Positions 1 to 11,200 of a stretch of 64,000 nt of DNA are shown here, one piece after another; within the stretch, counting starts at the first letter, position 1; every line of letters starts with the position of its first letter. The translations under genes were made by a program, and so were the position numbers. Where the stretch lies: the NCBI GenBank assembly GCA_025084515.1, contig JAJAGP010000343.1, forward strand, positions 124,001-188,000, given 5' to 3'. The stretch is from Ancistrus triradiatus (Eukaryota > Chordata > Actinopteri > Siluriformes > Loricariidae). The notes beneath the pieces were generated by a model that was not told where the DNA came from, ran no database searches, and worked only from the letters and a program-made list of their open reading frames with translations.

Positions 1-1590
1 GAGAGGAAACAGCCAGAAGGATCATTGTTGGAGAGTTACAGGAAAAAGCAGAATACTGGGGTCTCCAAGACAAGGAAAACTGAGTATTTTGGCAACTAAA
101 ACCCAAGGAGAGTTTGGTGTAAAAAGAAAGACGACTACACTGGAAAGTAGTGGTGGAGGGTCTGTAATGTTGTGCGGCCTGTTTTCCTTCAAAGGATCTC
201 AATTGAGTACAGGACAAGGGTTCCAACCTTTTCCACTCTAACCTGAGAAAACAAAAAACCTGTATTGTAATTAGCAATTTAATGCATTAAGTGAAATTAA
301 CATAAATGAAAGTTAGCCTTTGCCCATCTAAATTATCTGAAACATTGAATACGTTTGTTTTGGTGTGCTTCATTTTTTTATGTCTTAATATATGCTGTAC
401 AAAATTATGACATGTTGCAGCAAATTTATGCAGTAATTATATAACATTGCCCATTCACTGACTTCATCCAACAGAATACCCATAGGGGAGATGTGTGTCA
501 TGACCCCAATCCTGTCACTTCTGGACTCCATGCCATCCTTCACTCACTCATTCTGATTGGCCTACCTCCTGATCACTTGCACTGGGATCCATTCAGCTTG
601 TTACACTCATGGGAATTTAAACACCACACATTTATTCCCACTCCGCCATGTTTCGTTGTTGTTTTGCATTGTGTTACTGAGCATTTCCTGTATTCCGTCT
701 CATCCTTCTGATCTATGAACTGTTTCCTTACTCCGCTTACTGCCTCACGTATCTGATTTTCTGCCTGGTAGGACTGATCTAGTTTTTGAACCCTGGACTG
801 TTTTGACACTCTTTTTGCTTTACCCTTCTGTGCTCTGCTCTGTTGGTATTTAGTAAAGCTCTCAAAAGTCTTGCTGTGCTTGCCTCCATTTCCTGCAAGT
901 CATCACCCTTCCTGAAAAACATAATGGCTGTAAGAATTTGTTCTTACAATACTTTTACTAATCTCTTGGCCAGCAGTGACTCAGCCTGCATCGCATTACT
1001 CATCCCTCGACTAACTGGTCGCAACCTCGCCTGTGCTAATGCTGTCTGGAATCACCAGGAAGAATAAACCCATGCCTACAGCCATTTCATCGTTCCCTGA
1101 CCATCCACATGGCAGTCAAGGCAGCAAAGATGGCCCGGGATTTGTCTCCCATCTTCATCGTTGACAGTCCACAAAACCTTCCAACTAAAACTTGTTAGGT
1201 GTTGATGCAGGAAAAACAACAAACATAGTAAATAATGAGTGGGACAAAAACACAGAGGGTTTTTAATTAGATAATTTGTAACATACATTCAAAATGTTCA
1301 ACATCCAGCACATTGAAAACAATAAAACAAAAGTGTGTGTCATAAATACTGCCATTTCAAAACAAACTGAATATTCTGTAGCGCACAGAGCGGTTTGTCA
1401 TGCTGAAATGGTAACTGACATAAAATCAGTGTTTGCAGCCTGTTTTAGTAAAGAAAGCAGCAGGAGTGCTGTGTGGAAATACCGTCGTTTTGAAGCAGAT
1501 AAGGACTGAAAGCCAAAGGACAAGAAAAAGACAGCCACTTCGGCCCTTTGCTATGATACGTAAACACATCTGCCATATTGGTCTAGGCAA
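1..1590. other. Intergenic DNA with a possible old LTR relic
   Basis: No gene is recognised here. The stretch from about 495 to 920 looks like a decayed LTR: it starts TGTCATGACC, is rich in C and T, and contains a TTTAGTAAAGCTCTC stretch near its end, similar in layout to the LTRs at 50972 and 53248. No second LTR or target duplication was found, so the call is weak. Short open frames at 493-711 and 843-1067 have no recognisable domain. Confidence 0.25.
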
Positions 1591-1599
1591 CAAGGCACT

Positions 1600-2838
1600 G
1601 TAAACAGTAAGCGCCTCAAACAGTCAGACTCCAAACTCAACCATGGCCGAGACCAAAGAGCTGTCGAAGGAAACCAGGAAGAAAATTGTAGACCTGCACC
1701 AGGCTGGGAAGAGTGAATCTACAGTAGGCAAGCTTGTTGGTGTGAATAAATCAACTGTGGGAGAAATTGTAAGAAAATAGAAAACATACAAGACCACTGA
1801 TAATCTCCCTCAATCTGGGGCACCACGCAAGATCTCATCCCGTGGGGTCAAAATGATCATGAGAACGGTGAGCAAAAATCCCAGAACTACACGGAGGGAC
1901 CTGATGAATGACCTGCAGAGAGCTGGGACCAAAGTAACAAAGGCTACCATCAGTAACACACTACGTCGAGAAAGACTCAGATCCTGCAGTGCCAGGCGTG
2001 TCCCCCTGCTTAAGCCAGTACATGTCCAGGCTTGTCTGAAGTTTGTCAGAGAGCATATGGATGATCCAGAAGAGGATTGAGAGAATATCATGTGGTCACA
2101 TGAAACCAAAATAGAACTTTTTGGTAAAACCTCAACTCCTCGTGTTTGGAGGAAGAAGAATGCTGAGTTGCATCCCAAGAACACCATACCTACTGTGAAG
2201 CATGGGGGGGTGGAAACATCATGCTCTTGGGGCTGTTTTTTCTGCAAGAGGGAACAGACGACTGAACGACTGAACCGTGTTAAGGGAAGAATAAACGGGG
2301 CCATGTATTGTGAGATATTAAGCCAAAACCTCCTTCCATCAGTGAGAGCATTGAAGATGGAACGTGGCTGGGTCTTCCAGCATGACAATGATCCCAAACA
2401 CACCGCTCGGGCAACAAAGGAGTGGCTCCGTAAAAAGCATTTCAAGGTCCTGGAGTGGCCCAGCCAGTCTCCAGACCTCAGCCCCATAGAAAATTGAGGA
2501 GATCTGCATTGAGGAATTGGCCAAAATACCAGCTACAGTTTGTGCAAACCTGGTGAAGACTTACAGTAATCGTTTGACCTCTGTCATTGCCAACAAAGGT
2601 TATGTTACAAAGTATTGAGTTGAACTTTTGTTATTGACCAAATAACAAAAATGTCCATCATAATTTACAATTAAATTCTTTAAAAATCCTACAATGTGAT
2701 TTCCTGGATGTTTATTTCTCATTTTGTCTCTCATAGTTGAAGTGTACCTATGATGAAAATTACACCTCTCTCATCTTTCTAAGTAGGAGAACTTGCACAA
2801 TCAGTGGCTGACTAAATACTTTTTTTGCCCCACTGTAT
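1600..2838 (+). mobile_element. Tc1-like transposon, family A, decayed
   Basis: This is a Tc1/mariner DNA transposon with one transposase reading frame followed by a non-coding right arm. The right end (about 2620-2838) runs to CTGACTAAATACTTTTTTGCCCCACTGTA, the terminal repeat also seen at 49149. No matching left terminal repeat is visible before 1600, so the left end is lost or diverged. The same family recurs at 12780-13100, 48166-49149 and 61157-61873. Confidence 0.85.
1643..2616 (+). pseudogene. Tc1-like transposase pseudogene (family A)
   Basis: The frame starts MAETKELSKETRKKIVDLHQ, the usual N-terminal helix-turn-helix start of fish Tc1 transposases. The DDE domain follows: WSHETKIELFG near 2090, FQHDNDPKHT near 2375 and SQSPDLSPIEN near 2465. 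The first catalytic Asp, normally in WSDE, is His here. In-frame stops occur near 1780 (RK-stop), 2078 and 2496, and a stretch after PIEN is deleted. The enzyme is therefore inactive. Family identity is clear from the motifs; decay is read directly from the sequence. Confidence 0.88.
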
Positions 2839-4585
2839 ATACCTTTTATTAACCATATTAAGATTGAGATTGTTTTTAACTAATATTAAAATGTTCTCAA
2901 ATTAAAGACGTCACACCACAGGTCCCACACCAATGGCCACGTTAATCTTTTGACAGAAAGAGTATGAAATTTGTTACATTTGTTTAATAAGAGATTTAGA
3001 TTCACTCTCCATCCTTCACCTCACGACCAAATATCCGAGGGATTTCCTGATTCTAACTTGACAAAAAGTTCCTAACAGTATCAGTTCCACATCTTACACT
3101 GGTAAAGTAAATATGTATAAGATAATGCCAAAAGCACGTATGAATAATTCCATGTGTTACTGATTTACTTGATATACTGCGCCTATGTTTAAATGTAAAA
3201 CTTCAATTTCCGTCACACCACTGGATATTTAGCATTTTTACCTTACTAAAAAGAAAACAGCCTAGTCACATGTCATCGCCCACCAATATACATAGACTGT
3301 ATATGTTGTTATTATTATTACTACTACTACGATGCGATTAACAAAATAATGCTGAATCACTGTTTCAGGTAGCATTCTGGAACTCTCCAGCAGTAAGGAG
3401 ATTATGCTGCACTCACAGTGACTCAGGTCAAAACCAACAGAGTTAAAGTTTATGAAGTCACCAACTATAGAACTCACTGATAACAACATTATAATTTTCC
3501 AAAATAAAAGTCCCCAAAACAACCGACGCGCTCTGTGAATTTAGGATTGTCAATTTGACACTTTTACGTACTTGAACAACACAACTACTTCGCTACAAGA
3601 TTGGAGTGCATTAATGTGTAAATCGCTCTGCACAATCGTGTATGCCAAAGAAGTGGTGCTAATGTAGGTGCAACGAGATGCTGGCATGTATGACACTTCT
3701 CTCTGATGTGCTGGAGGGCAAAAACAGATAAATGAAAACGAGTCCAGATGATGGACTGTTCAATAGACAAGGTAAAACAGAATGGAGAAACAGGCCTGTG
3801 GTTACATAAATGATTCATGTGCTAAGTGTGGGCTTCTGTACCATAACTCAGAAGTGCTCTAGTAATTAAAAGGAAGTATTTTGGACAGAAGAAATTAAAT
3901 ATTCATGGGTTATTGTAAATAGAGGTTAATATTGTAACAATGCACTCTGCTCATGATTCTGAGTTCACTGTTACATTTTCTTGTGATTTTATTTCTGAAG
4001 TGTAAACAATACACAGCAATTTACATTTTTCTGAATACGTTTTTAAACAACCAACGAATAAACAAAACACCTGTAGCTCCTTGCAATTAAGAGAAATGAC
4101 TTGCAATAGTGGTTTAAAATTGTGAATAAAATGCTCTATTGTAGCTTCGCCATATCTTAAATAACTGAAATGAAACATGCCTTTTTATCTCTAAAGGTTA
4201 ATAGGTTAATATGCATGTTTTTTTAACAGGCTGAATAATTTATTATTTAGCAATTACAGCACCCATTGTAGTAATGTTTTTAATTATTACATGTTTGGAA
4301 TAGAAGCTGTTCTAACTCGGTTGGTGTGTTTAGTGACATTTTTGTGTAAGTTACTCATGTTTGTGTGTATGACTTTCACTACTTCTTTGTAACAAGCTGT
4401 AAATGGGGTTTGTAAGTGTAAGTGCCTATCCTAATGTAAATAGTACTCATTTCTTTGTCCAACTCATTTATGATGTTTCATCTCTGTGATCTTCTGTGTT
4501 GTTCTTAATAATGTCTAATCAATGCATTATTGGCTTCCGTCAAACAAAAGCACCAGGTCCATCATTCCAACCCCTCAAGTGTGGA
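2839..4585. other. AT-rich intergenic DNA, no gene seen
   Basis: No gene, RNA or clear repeat was recognised. Short open frames on both strands (for example 3262-3522 minus and 3951-4178 minus) have no known motif or coding bias. A run of TTATTATTATTACTACTACTAC near 3308-3330 is a short interrupted trinucleotide tract. Confidence 0.5.
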
Positions 4586-4765
4586 CTGTGGTAGCCTAGC
4601 GGTTAAGGTACTGGACTATGGACCAAAAGGTCAAGTCCCACCTCTGCCAAGAGGTGAGCAAGGCCCTTAACCCAAAATTGCTTGGATTGTAAAACTGTGT
4701 AGAGTGTAAGTCGCTCTGGATAAGGGTGTCTGCTAAATGCTGTAAATGTAAATGTTTAAGGACCT
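4586..4765 (+). repeat. tRNA-derived SINE
   Basis: The head resembles a tRNA gene with an A-box-like stretch (TAGCCTAGCGGTTAAGG, about 4593) and a B-box-like stretch (GGTCAAGTCCC, about 4628). The tail carries the widespread fish SINE motif GTCGCTCTGGATAAGGGTGT at about 4711 and ends in short TAAATG repeats. It lies about 270 bp upstream of the presumed ZFAND2B promoter. A decayed relative is at 37615-37735. Confidence 0.75.
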
Positions 4766-5020
4766 TAATCACATGGTCGTAACAGTACACGGCTTTCCAC
4801 TTATGTTTTTAGCGTTATCTCTGACGTATCATTTGCACGCAGTTTTCCTGTTAAAATACAATTTATGTTTACATTACTGTAGCACGTGACTATAGTAATA
4901 TTCGCTCAACGTCCATGTCTGTTTCATACACCTGTAGTTTGCATGACCCGCAGTAGTTCATTGCTGGTTGCTTCACAGAGCACTTATGGGAGGAGAAGCA
5001 GCAGCAGCAGCCGCCACCTT

Positions 5021-5138
5021 CCTACTTATAAATGTAGCTGTTAGGCAGTCGGAGGCTTTAGGCTGAGGAAATTCCTGTTTGCAGTCATTCGAGTGTCACA
5101 CCGAGGGAGCAGCGATAGAAGATTTACTGACGGTATCG
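5021..5138 (+). promoter_or_regulatory. ZFAND2B: Probable ZFAND2B core promoter and untranslated first exon
   Basis: A TATA-like CTTATAAATG lies at 5025-5034 after a (CAG)n/GC-rich stretch. The following transcript-like DNA ends in GTATCG followed by the donor GTGAGA at 5139. The next usable acceptor before the start codon is TTGCAG at 8168-8173, so this would be a non-coding exon 1 of about 90-100 bases. The transcription start was not determined, and assignment to this gene rests on position and the donor site. Confidence 0.4.
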
Positions 5139-5885
5139 GTGAGAAACATTTAATACGCACATTTTTTTATTATTATTATTTACTACAAACGTCATTGGGA
5201 TGTTGGTTAATATCTACTCACTTAACCGGCTATAGCTGGTTCTTATTTCCCACAGATAATGTTAAACAGCTTCTGTTATAGGCGAGAACATTTCAAACAA
5301 CAGACCAATCTAAAACACTTAAGTACATTAGCTTTAATTATGATGTGATTTTGGTTGACACTTCGGTCAGCGTTACGCTACTGTCAACATAATCAAGCTA
5401 GCGAGGCTAAGCTAGCCAGTTAGTATTGACAGTTAAGCAGTTGTTTTGAGAATTGTTTATGTTTTGAGGTTGACACCATAAATAAGATATATTTTGTGTC
5501 ACGGTCTTCCCCCCCCCCCCACACGAAATGGAGCTACGTTTAGTTGCCGTGTTAATGTAGGTTATTTTTGTTCCTGTTGGTTTGTTTTTCTATATGTTAC
5601 CTCACCTTAGTCAGCGCGTGATTCAGCATTAGTTGAATGAGACGCTATTTATTAACTAACTGCAGTCGCCAGGCGTGTTCTGATAGGCTGTTGCTTTCTA
5701 AACAAGTGTTGGCTGATGTAGCAAAAACCCTTAAATGTTGTATGCTTCATTTTACTCTATGGTTGGCTCTATAGTACGTGTTATGTAGTCACAATAATGG
5801 TCACGACTTTTCATTTCGACTAGTCGTCATTATTATGGCTGAAGCAAAAACAAACTTCTGGTATCACTGAAACAATGCTGGTTTA

Positions 5886-6172
5886 TTACCCAGGAAAAGG
5901 GTACTGTGAAAGTTGACAGTAGAACCATGAACTGGCCAAATTACCACCAAAATTCATAGTACAACTGTGAAATAATTCATGGTCAGTTCATAGTCCACCA
6001 AGTTTACAGTTGTACTATGAAATTCCACAGTAGAACCATGAAGTGGCCAAATTACCATCAAAAATTCATAGTAGAACTGTGAACTTCATGGCAAACTGAA
6101 AGTTCACTTAAAAACTGTCAAGCAATTCACAGTTTTACTATGAACATTCACAGTACATTTTTTCCTGGGTAA
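5886..6172. mobile_element. MITE with terminal inverted repeats, in intron 1
   Basis: Terminal inverted repeats TTACCCAGGAAAA and TTTTTCCTGGGTAA bound 287 bp. The inside is built from repeated words in both orientations: ACAGTAGAACCATGAA, TGGCCAAATTACCA, AATTCATAGTA and AACTGTGAA. No coding capacity is present, so it would depend on an unseen transposase. The superfamily was not determined; the flanking target duplication is not clear. Confidence 0.7.
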
Positions 6173-7489
6173 TGTGGTAAACATTGGTAAAGTGGAGTGT
6201 GTAATGCTAGCCATACATTAGAAAACTCTGGAAATACTTTTGAAAGACCAAAGTGTGGTACCCTGTTAAATCTAGAGACAAATCGCAAAGTTTTTAGTTT
6301 GTACTCGCACTATGCGATCCGTACCGTGGCTAGGCACGTTTGACCCCCATAGCACGATTCATTTGACTAGTGTGATTGCTCCACACTGTGTCTGGGCATG
6401 GTATGAAGCTGTGCAAGTGCGATTGTTCTGCACAAACCTCCGATTGTGATGACAAAAAGTGCGCTCAGGTCCAGAACGTTTAAGCGCAATGTGAGCGCAT
6501 TACAGTGGGGGGAGTGAGGGGGCAGTTGGGCTCTGGGACGGTACACAGCAACAAAACAGTAATAATAGTACAATTCTAGTATGTATGTGTGTGTATGTAT
6601 AAAACCGTGATACTACTCTTTGCAATGTACTATACCTGGACTTTTTCAGTGGTTTATCATGTTGCAACCCTGAGAAACACATGGCTGAAATTATGTGTGG
6701 TTTTAAACTAAAATCCTTCTATCACATATATGATAAAATATCCACAAGTCCTTCTGACCCAAGTCATAGAGATTACAGCTAACTTTCTGCACACATGCCA
6801 TATGACTGGCCCATGCAATTTGCAGGAGTCAGTCATTTGGATAATATTGACAATGTGTTTATTATATTTGAATCTTTGATGCCATCACTGAAGTTGCAGT
6901 GGTTTTGTACTAATTCTGCTATGGCTTCTTTAATAAGAGTATGCTCTTAGGTCTGTTGTTAGTGTACACTGCTTTTGTTTATGTTTAAACAAATGTCTTT
7001 CCTGGGGAAAATGTGCTTCTTTGTGGAAAAATGCCATTGGTGATTCATTACAGTATTCCTGGATCAAGCCTTAATAACAATCCTTTTGGATCAGATCAGG
7101 AAATCTCTAAAGAAAGCTAAAATCTATATATCATGATAGTCTTTTTATTGATATTCATTTATAAAATGGTTAGAATAGTCCTGCCTCTGTGGTGATTCTA
7201 AATTAGTAAAATATATACTGTACCATTATGTTGCTCCATAGTGAAACTGTCTCTTTCTTTTTGAAGAACAAAACAAAACGTTCCGATGTTTGTTTTACAG
7301 AACAGTGTGACTTTAAATTACTTTATCACAATTAAGTCTAGACCTAGGTGTTTTCTTTGTAAATGAGTTGAAGTGGCTTATTAAGCTCATATAAATGCTG
7401 CGCAGGTTTTCAGAGCTTTCATTACCAGAGTTGTCATGCTTTACTGTATAAACCATAATAATTTTTTTAATGTATTTTTGTTTACACAC

Positions 7490-8005
7490 AGTAGGGGTGT
7501 AACGTTGCATAGTGACACAATGGTTCACGATGCAAATTGGGGCGATCGTTGAGTAGTTATGCGGTCTTGTTTATTACATCATCTAATGGAGTTGTCTTTT
7601 TTTGAACACCAGAGGGCGCAGTTATAATGTTATGTTCACATAAAAGATCCCTCTGTGAGACTCCTAATTTCGTTTAAATACAGAGGACTAAAAATTCTAA
7701 TTGTTTACATTTTATGCAAGAAGGTTACACATTATTTTGAATTATTGTTCTTCAGAAATAAAAGAAATGTTTTCACTCGTCTAATATTATGATGAAGCTA
7801 CAATAGTGCATTTTATGTACAATTTTAAACCTTTCTAGTAGTTTAGTTTAATTGCAGTGGGCAAGTTTTTTTTGTTTGTTTGTTTAAAAACTTGTACAAG
7901 GAAATGTACAATGTTTTGCATTGTTTACACTTCAGAATACCAAAAAAAAAAAAAAGATTTTAAATAAAATTGAACCATGAACCCAGTATTGAGTATTCGT
8001 ACGCT
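7490..8005. mobile_element. Possible hAT-like non-autonomous element in intron 1
   Basis: The left end TAGGGGTGTAACG at about 7492 resembles the ends of hAT-type elements common in fish, and the right part near 7975-8005 (ATTGAACCATGAACCC...) could be the decayed partner. No transposase frame is present and no 8-bp target duplication is visible. Boundaries are approximate. Confidence 0.3.
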
Positions 8006-8202
8006 ACCCTATATGTAAAGTCAAGTTATTTATTTTAGATTTATTTATTATTCCTTATTTTTAATAAGCACAGTATAGCTATCAATATTTAACTTCCTTC
8101 TGTTGCACATTGGACATCTACGATGTTCTTGTAAACATTAAGAATGGATCTATCTTTTACACTATGGTTGCAGGGACAAAACAGTTTCTTCACCGCAGTG
8201 CC

Positions 8203-8257
8203 ATGGAGTTTCCAGACTTGGGGGAGCATTGTTCCGAAAAATCCTGCAAGCGCTTGG
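8203..8257 (+). CDS. ZFAND2B: ZFAND2B coding exon 1
   Basis: Residues 1-18 and the first base of codon 19. The ATG lies in GTGCCATGG, a good initiation context, 30 bases after the acceptor CAG at 8171-8173. The donor is GTGAGT at 8258. An upstream ATG at 8164 lies in the presumed intron. Confidence 0.92.
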
Positions 8258-11200
8258 GTGAGTTAGTGTTAGCGTTTTGTTTTATTATAGACCATGGAAT
8301 GTAATGTGTATTTTCATGCTTATGTACATGCTGAGGACACAGTTATTTTTTAAACAGATTTTCTTCCAATGAGATGTGATGCCTGTGAAGAAATTTTCTG
8401 CAAAGACCACATAATTTATGCAAGTCACAAGTGTACCTCCTCATATAAAAAGGTTTGTCATTCTTATGATTTACAAATATTTTAAAGCAATCTGCATTTT
8501 TTAAAATATATTTAATTGGTACAATTAATTTGAATTTGTCAATTTGTACATGTGTGTTTTTAACAGGCTGTTATTTGCCTATTGTAGAGCATTCAGCTAC
8601 ACTTTGTTCATTTTTCATTACATTAATTCACCCGGACCATCAAACACATATTAATATACCATATAATGGGAGAAATCTATGAACAAGAACATGCCCCAAA
8701 AGTTCTGAAATTTTTGACCAAAACAGGACTGAAAAACCACCTTTAATCATATACTCTGTACATATTCTACCAACGTGTAACCATGGCCTCAAACAAACAC
8801 TAGGATGCCCTTTGAGGTGAATGTGTGGCCCTATATTTGAGTACCACAGTCTAGGTGAGAGACCACCATCATCGGTTAACTGTAACCTCAGAGATCTAGG
8901 GCAAAACTAGAGAATCAACATGGGATAAATATGGCTTGGATTAATAAATGCTGTGCCTATAGAAAATGAGTATGTCCCTTTGAGGTAATCACTTTTTTGT
9001 CTTGCATGCTGAAATCATAACCCGTTTAAAGAATCTTTATCCAGCTGTATTTACACACACTGCCTTACAACATCCAACTAACATGAGAATAGGCAGCAGT
9101 TCGGAAAATTAATGCAAATTAAAAACTAGATAATGTGGCTGGAAAATTGAACAGACCTCGATTTAATATTTTGTGGAGCTGCCTTTTGCTTTAATTACAG
9201 CTATCAAGTATGTCTGGCTATGACCCTTCCAGTTCTGTACAGTTAGTTTGGGGAACATTTACCCAGTCTTCCTTGCAGAATTGTTCATGATCATTCATAT
9301 TCTGTGGTAGATGGGAATGCTATCTTAAAGACCCACTACAGATCGAATTTGTTTCAGGGCTTATGCACAACTTACTATCCTTAAGCCAGTGCATTTTAGG
9401 TGGTATTATAGAGGGCTGCAGGCTTTCCTCAAGAATTTGGGTATACTTGGCAGCATCCATTTTCCGTTTGCCCAGTCCCTGCTTAAGGAAAACAGCCACA
9501 CATCACAAGGCTGACATCACCATGCTTCTTTGTAAGTATGGTGTGTTTTGGGTAATGTGCTATGTTTGGTTTTCTCCAAACATAGTGCTTTGATTTGTCG
9601 AATCTTGGTCTTCTATGACCATACAACCTCTTGCCACATGGCATCAGAAGCACAAACAATACTCTGGCTCTTGTTCAGAATTGGCTTCTTTTTTCCATGT
9701 TGCCATACAGGATAGCTTTGGATAAAGTAATGATGCACTGGTCTGAGACTCTGGATTGGATCAGATCAGCACTGATACTGACCTTATGTAACAAATCGGC
9801 TATTGGGAGGACCCATCTGGTACACGTACCATCAGTTGTATCTGGTTATTCCAAGACGTGATAAACTTAAACCTATCTGGCTTTTTGTTCTAGTAAACAT
9901 ACAAGCTTGCTGTGTCACTTCACTTATTTCATTCCTCCAGATAAACAGTGGGTTTACTGACATTCCAAGGAGAAAACAAATAAACAAACCAAATGTATTA
10001 ATTGATCAGAATTTTGTAAATGCTGTTTTCACTTTGCATGTTGAATGTGTTTAATTATACTCTGTGAATACACCTGGAGAAATTTTTATATATTTTTTTT
10101 TAAAGTATTTTGATATGGTGTTGTGATTTAAAATACAGCATAATTGGTTTCATGGATGTGGTGTCTGTGTAGTTTCTTTGCAAAATCGCAAATAAATTGC
10201 ATTTTATAACTATGATATACACACACATTGTTTGTGTTTAATTTAATGTCGTCTTTTTTTGTCCTTGACAGGATGTCCAGGTCCCAGTGTGTCCACTGTG
10301 TAATACACCTATTCCGGTTAAAAGAGGTGAAATGCCAGATATCAAAGTTGGGGAGCATATAGACCGCGACTGCAAGTCGGATCCTGCACAGAGAAAAAGA
10401 AAGGTATTGTCGGTTAATGAAGTTCCTGCTCATATCTCTGATTTATTTGCTAAATAAGCTGGCTAAATTTATTTTGTGTTTTGTCAGATTTTTACAAACA
10501 AATGCTCTAAAGGAGGCTGCAAGCAGAAGGAGATGATTCGTGTGACGTGTGAGCAGTGCCACTTGAACTACTGTCTTAAGCACAGACATCCACTGGACCA
10601 TGATTGTCAGACTGAGTGCAATCCAACCTCCAAAGCCGGGTAAGTTCTACATTGAAGGTTAAATTAGAGGGCATTTTAAGTATTAGTGCCTATGAAGCTT
10701 TTGGGACTGATACCTGTTTGCAGGGGCAAAATTGTTACTTAATTTAATGTAGTTGAGGATTAATTAGAGACCAATTGATTTAGTTACACAGGGAGTTAAG
10801 CCCTAGAGGTCTGTGAATATTGTTGGGTATTTTCTATTATGTAGAATTTGTATATGTATAAAACATTTGTGTCACGTATAATTGAATTGTTTTATGCACA
10901 ACCTCCCTAATTTGAGATATATATATATATATATCTCAAAGTTAATGCACACAATCTCCTGTGTCTCTGCATGCAGTGTTTGTGTTAATGTGCGAGTTAT
11001 GCTAGGCTTGAGCACCAGTTTACTCGCTATCGCTTTTTTTCGTTCAATTTAACCTGTAGGTCTACATCTGTTTGAAAAAGTTTCATTTTCTATTTAATTT
11101 ATGAGTTAAAAATTGCAAATCAATTTAAAATATTGCAGTAAATTTAGCAACTGTCCAGTTTAGCAGTCAAATCATACACAAGATTAATTTTGATATTTAA

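Noticed and set aside
493..711. Small protein of 72 codons
   Set aside because: No domain or conservation is recognised, and the region looks like a decayed LTR.
4586..4660. Functional tRNA gene
   Set aside because: A- and B-box-like words occur, but there is no full cloverleaf, and the SINE tail follows directly.
8164..8202. Upstream ATG at 8164 as the ZFAND2B start
   Set aside because: It precedes the presumed acceptor at 8171-8173, and the family's conserved N-terminus begins at MEFPDLG (8203).
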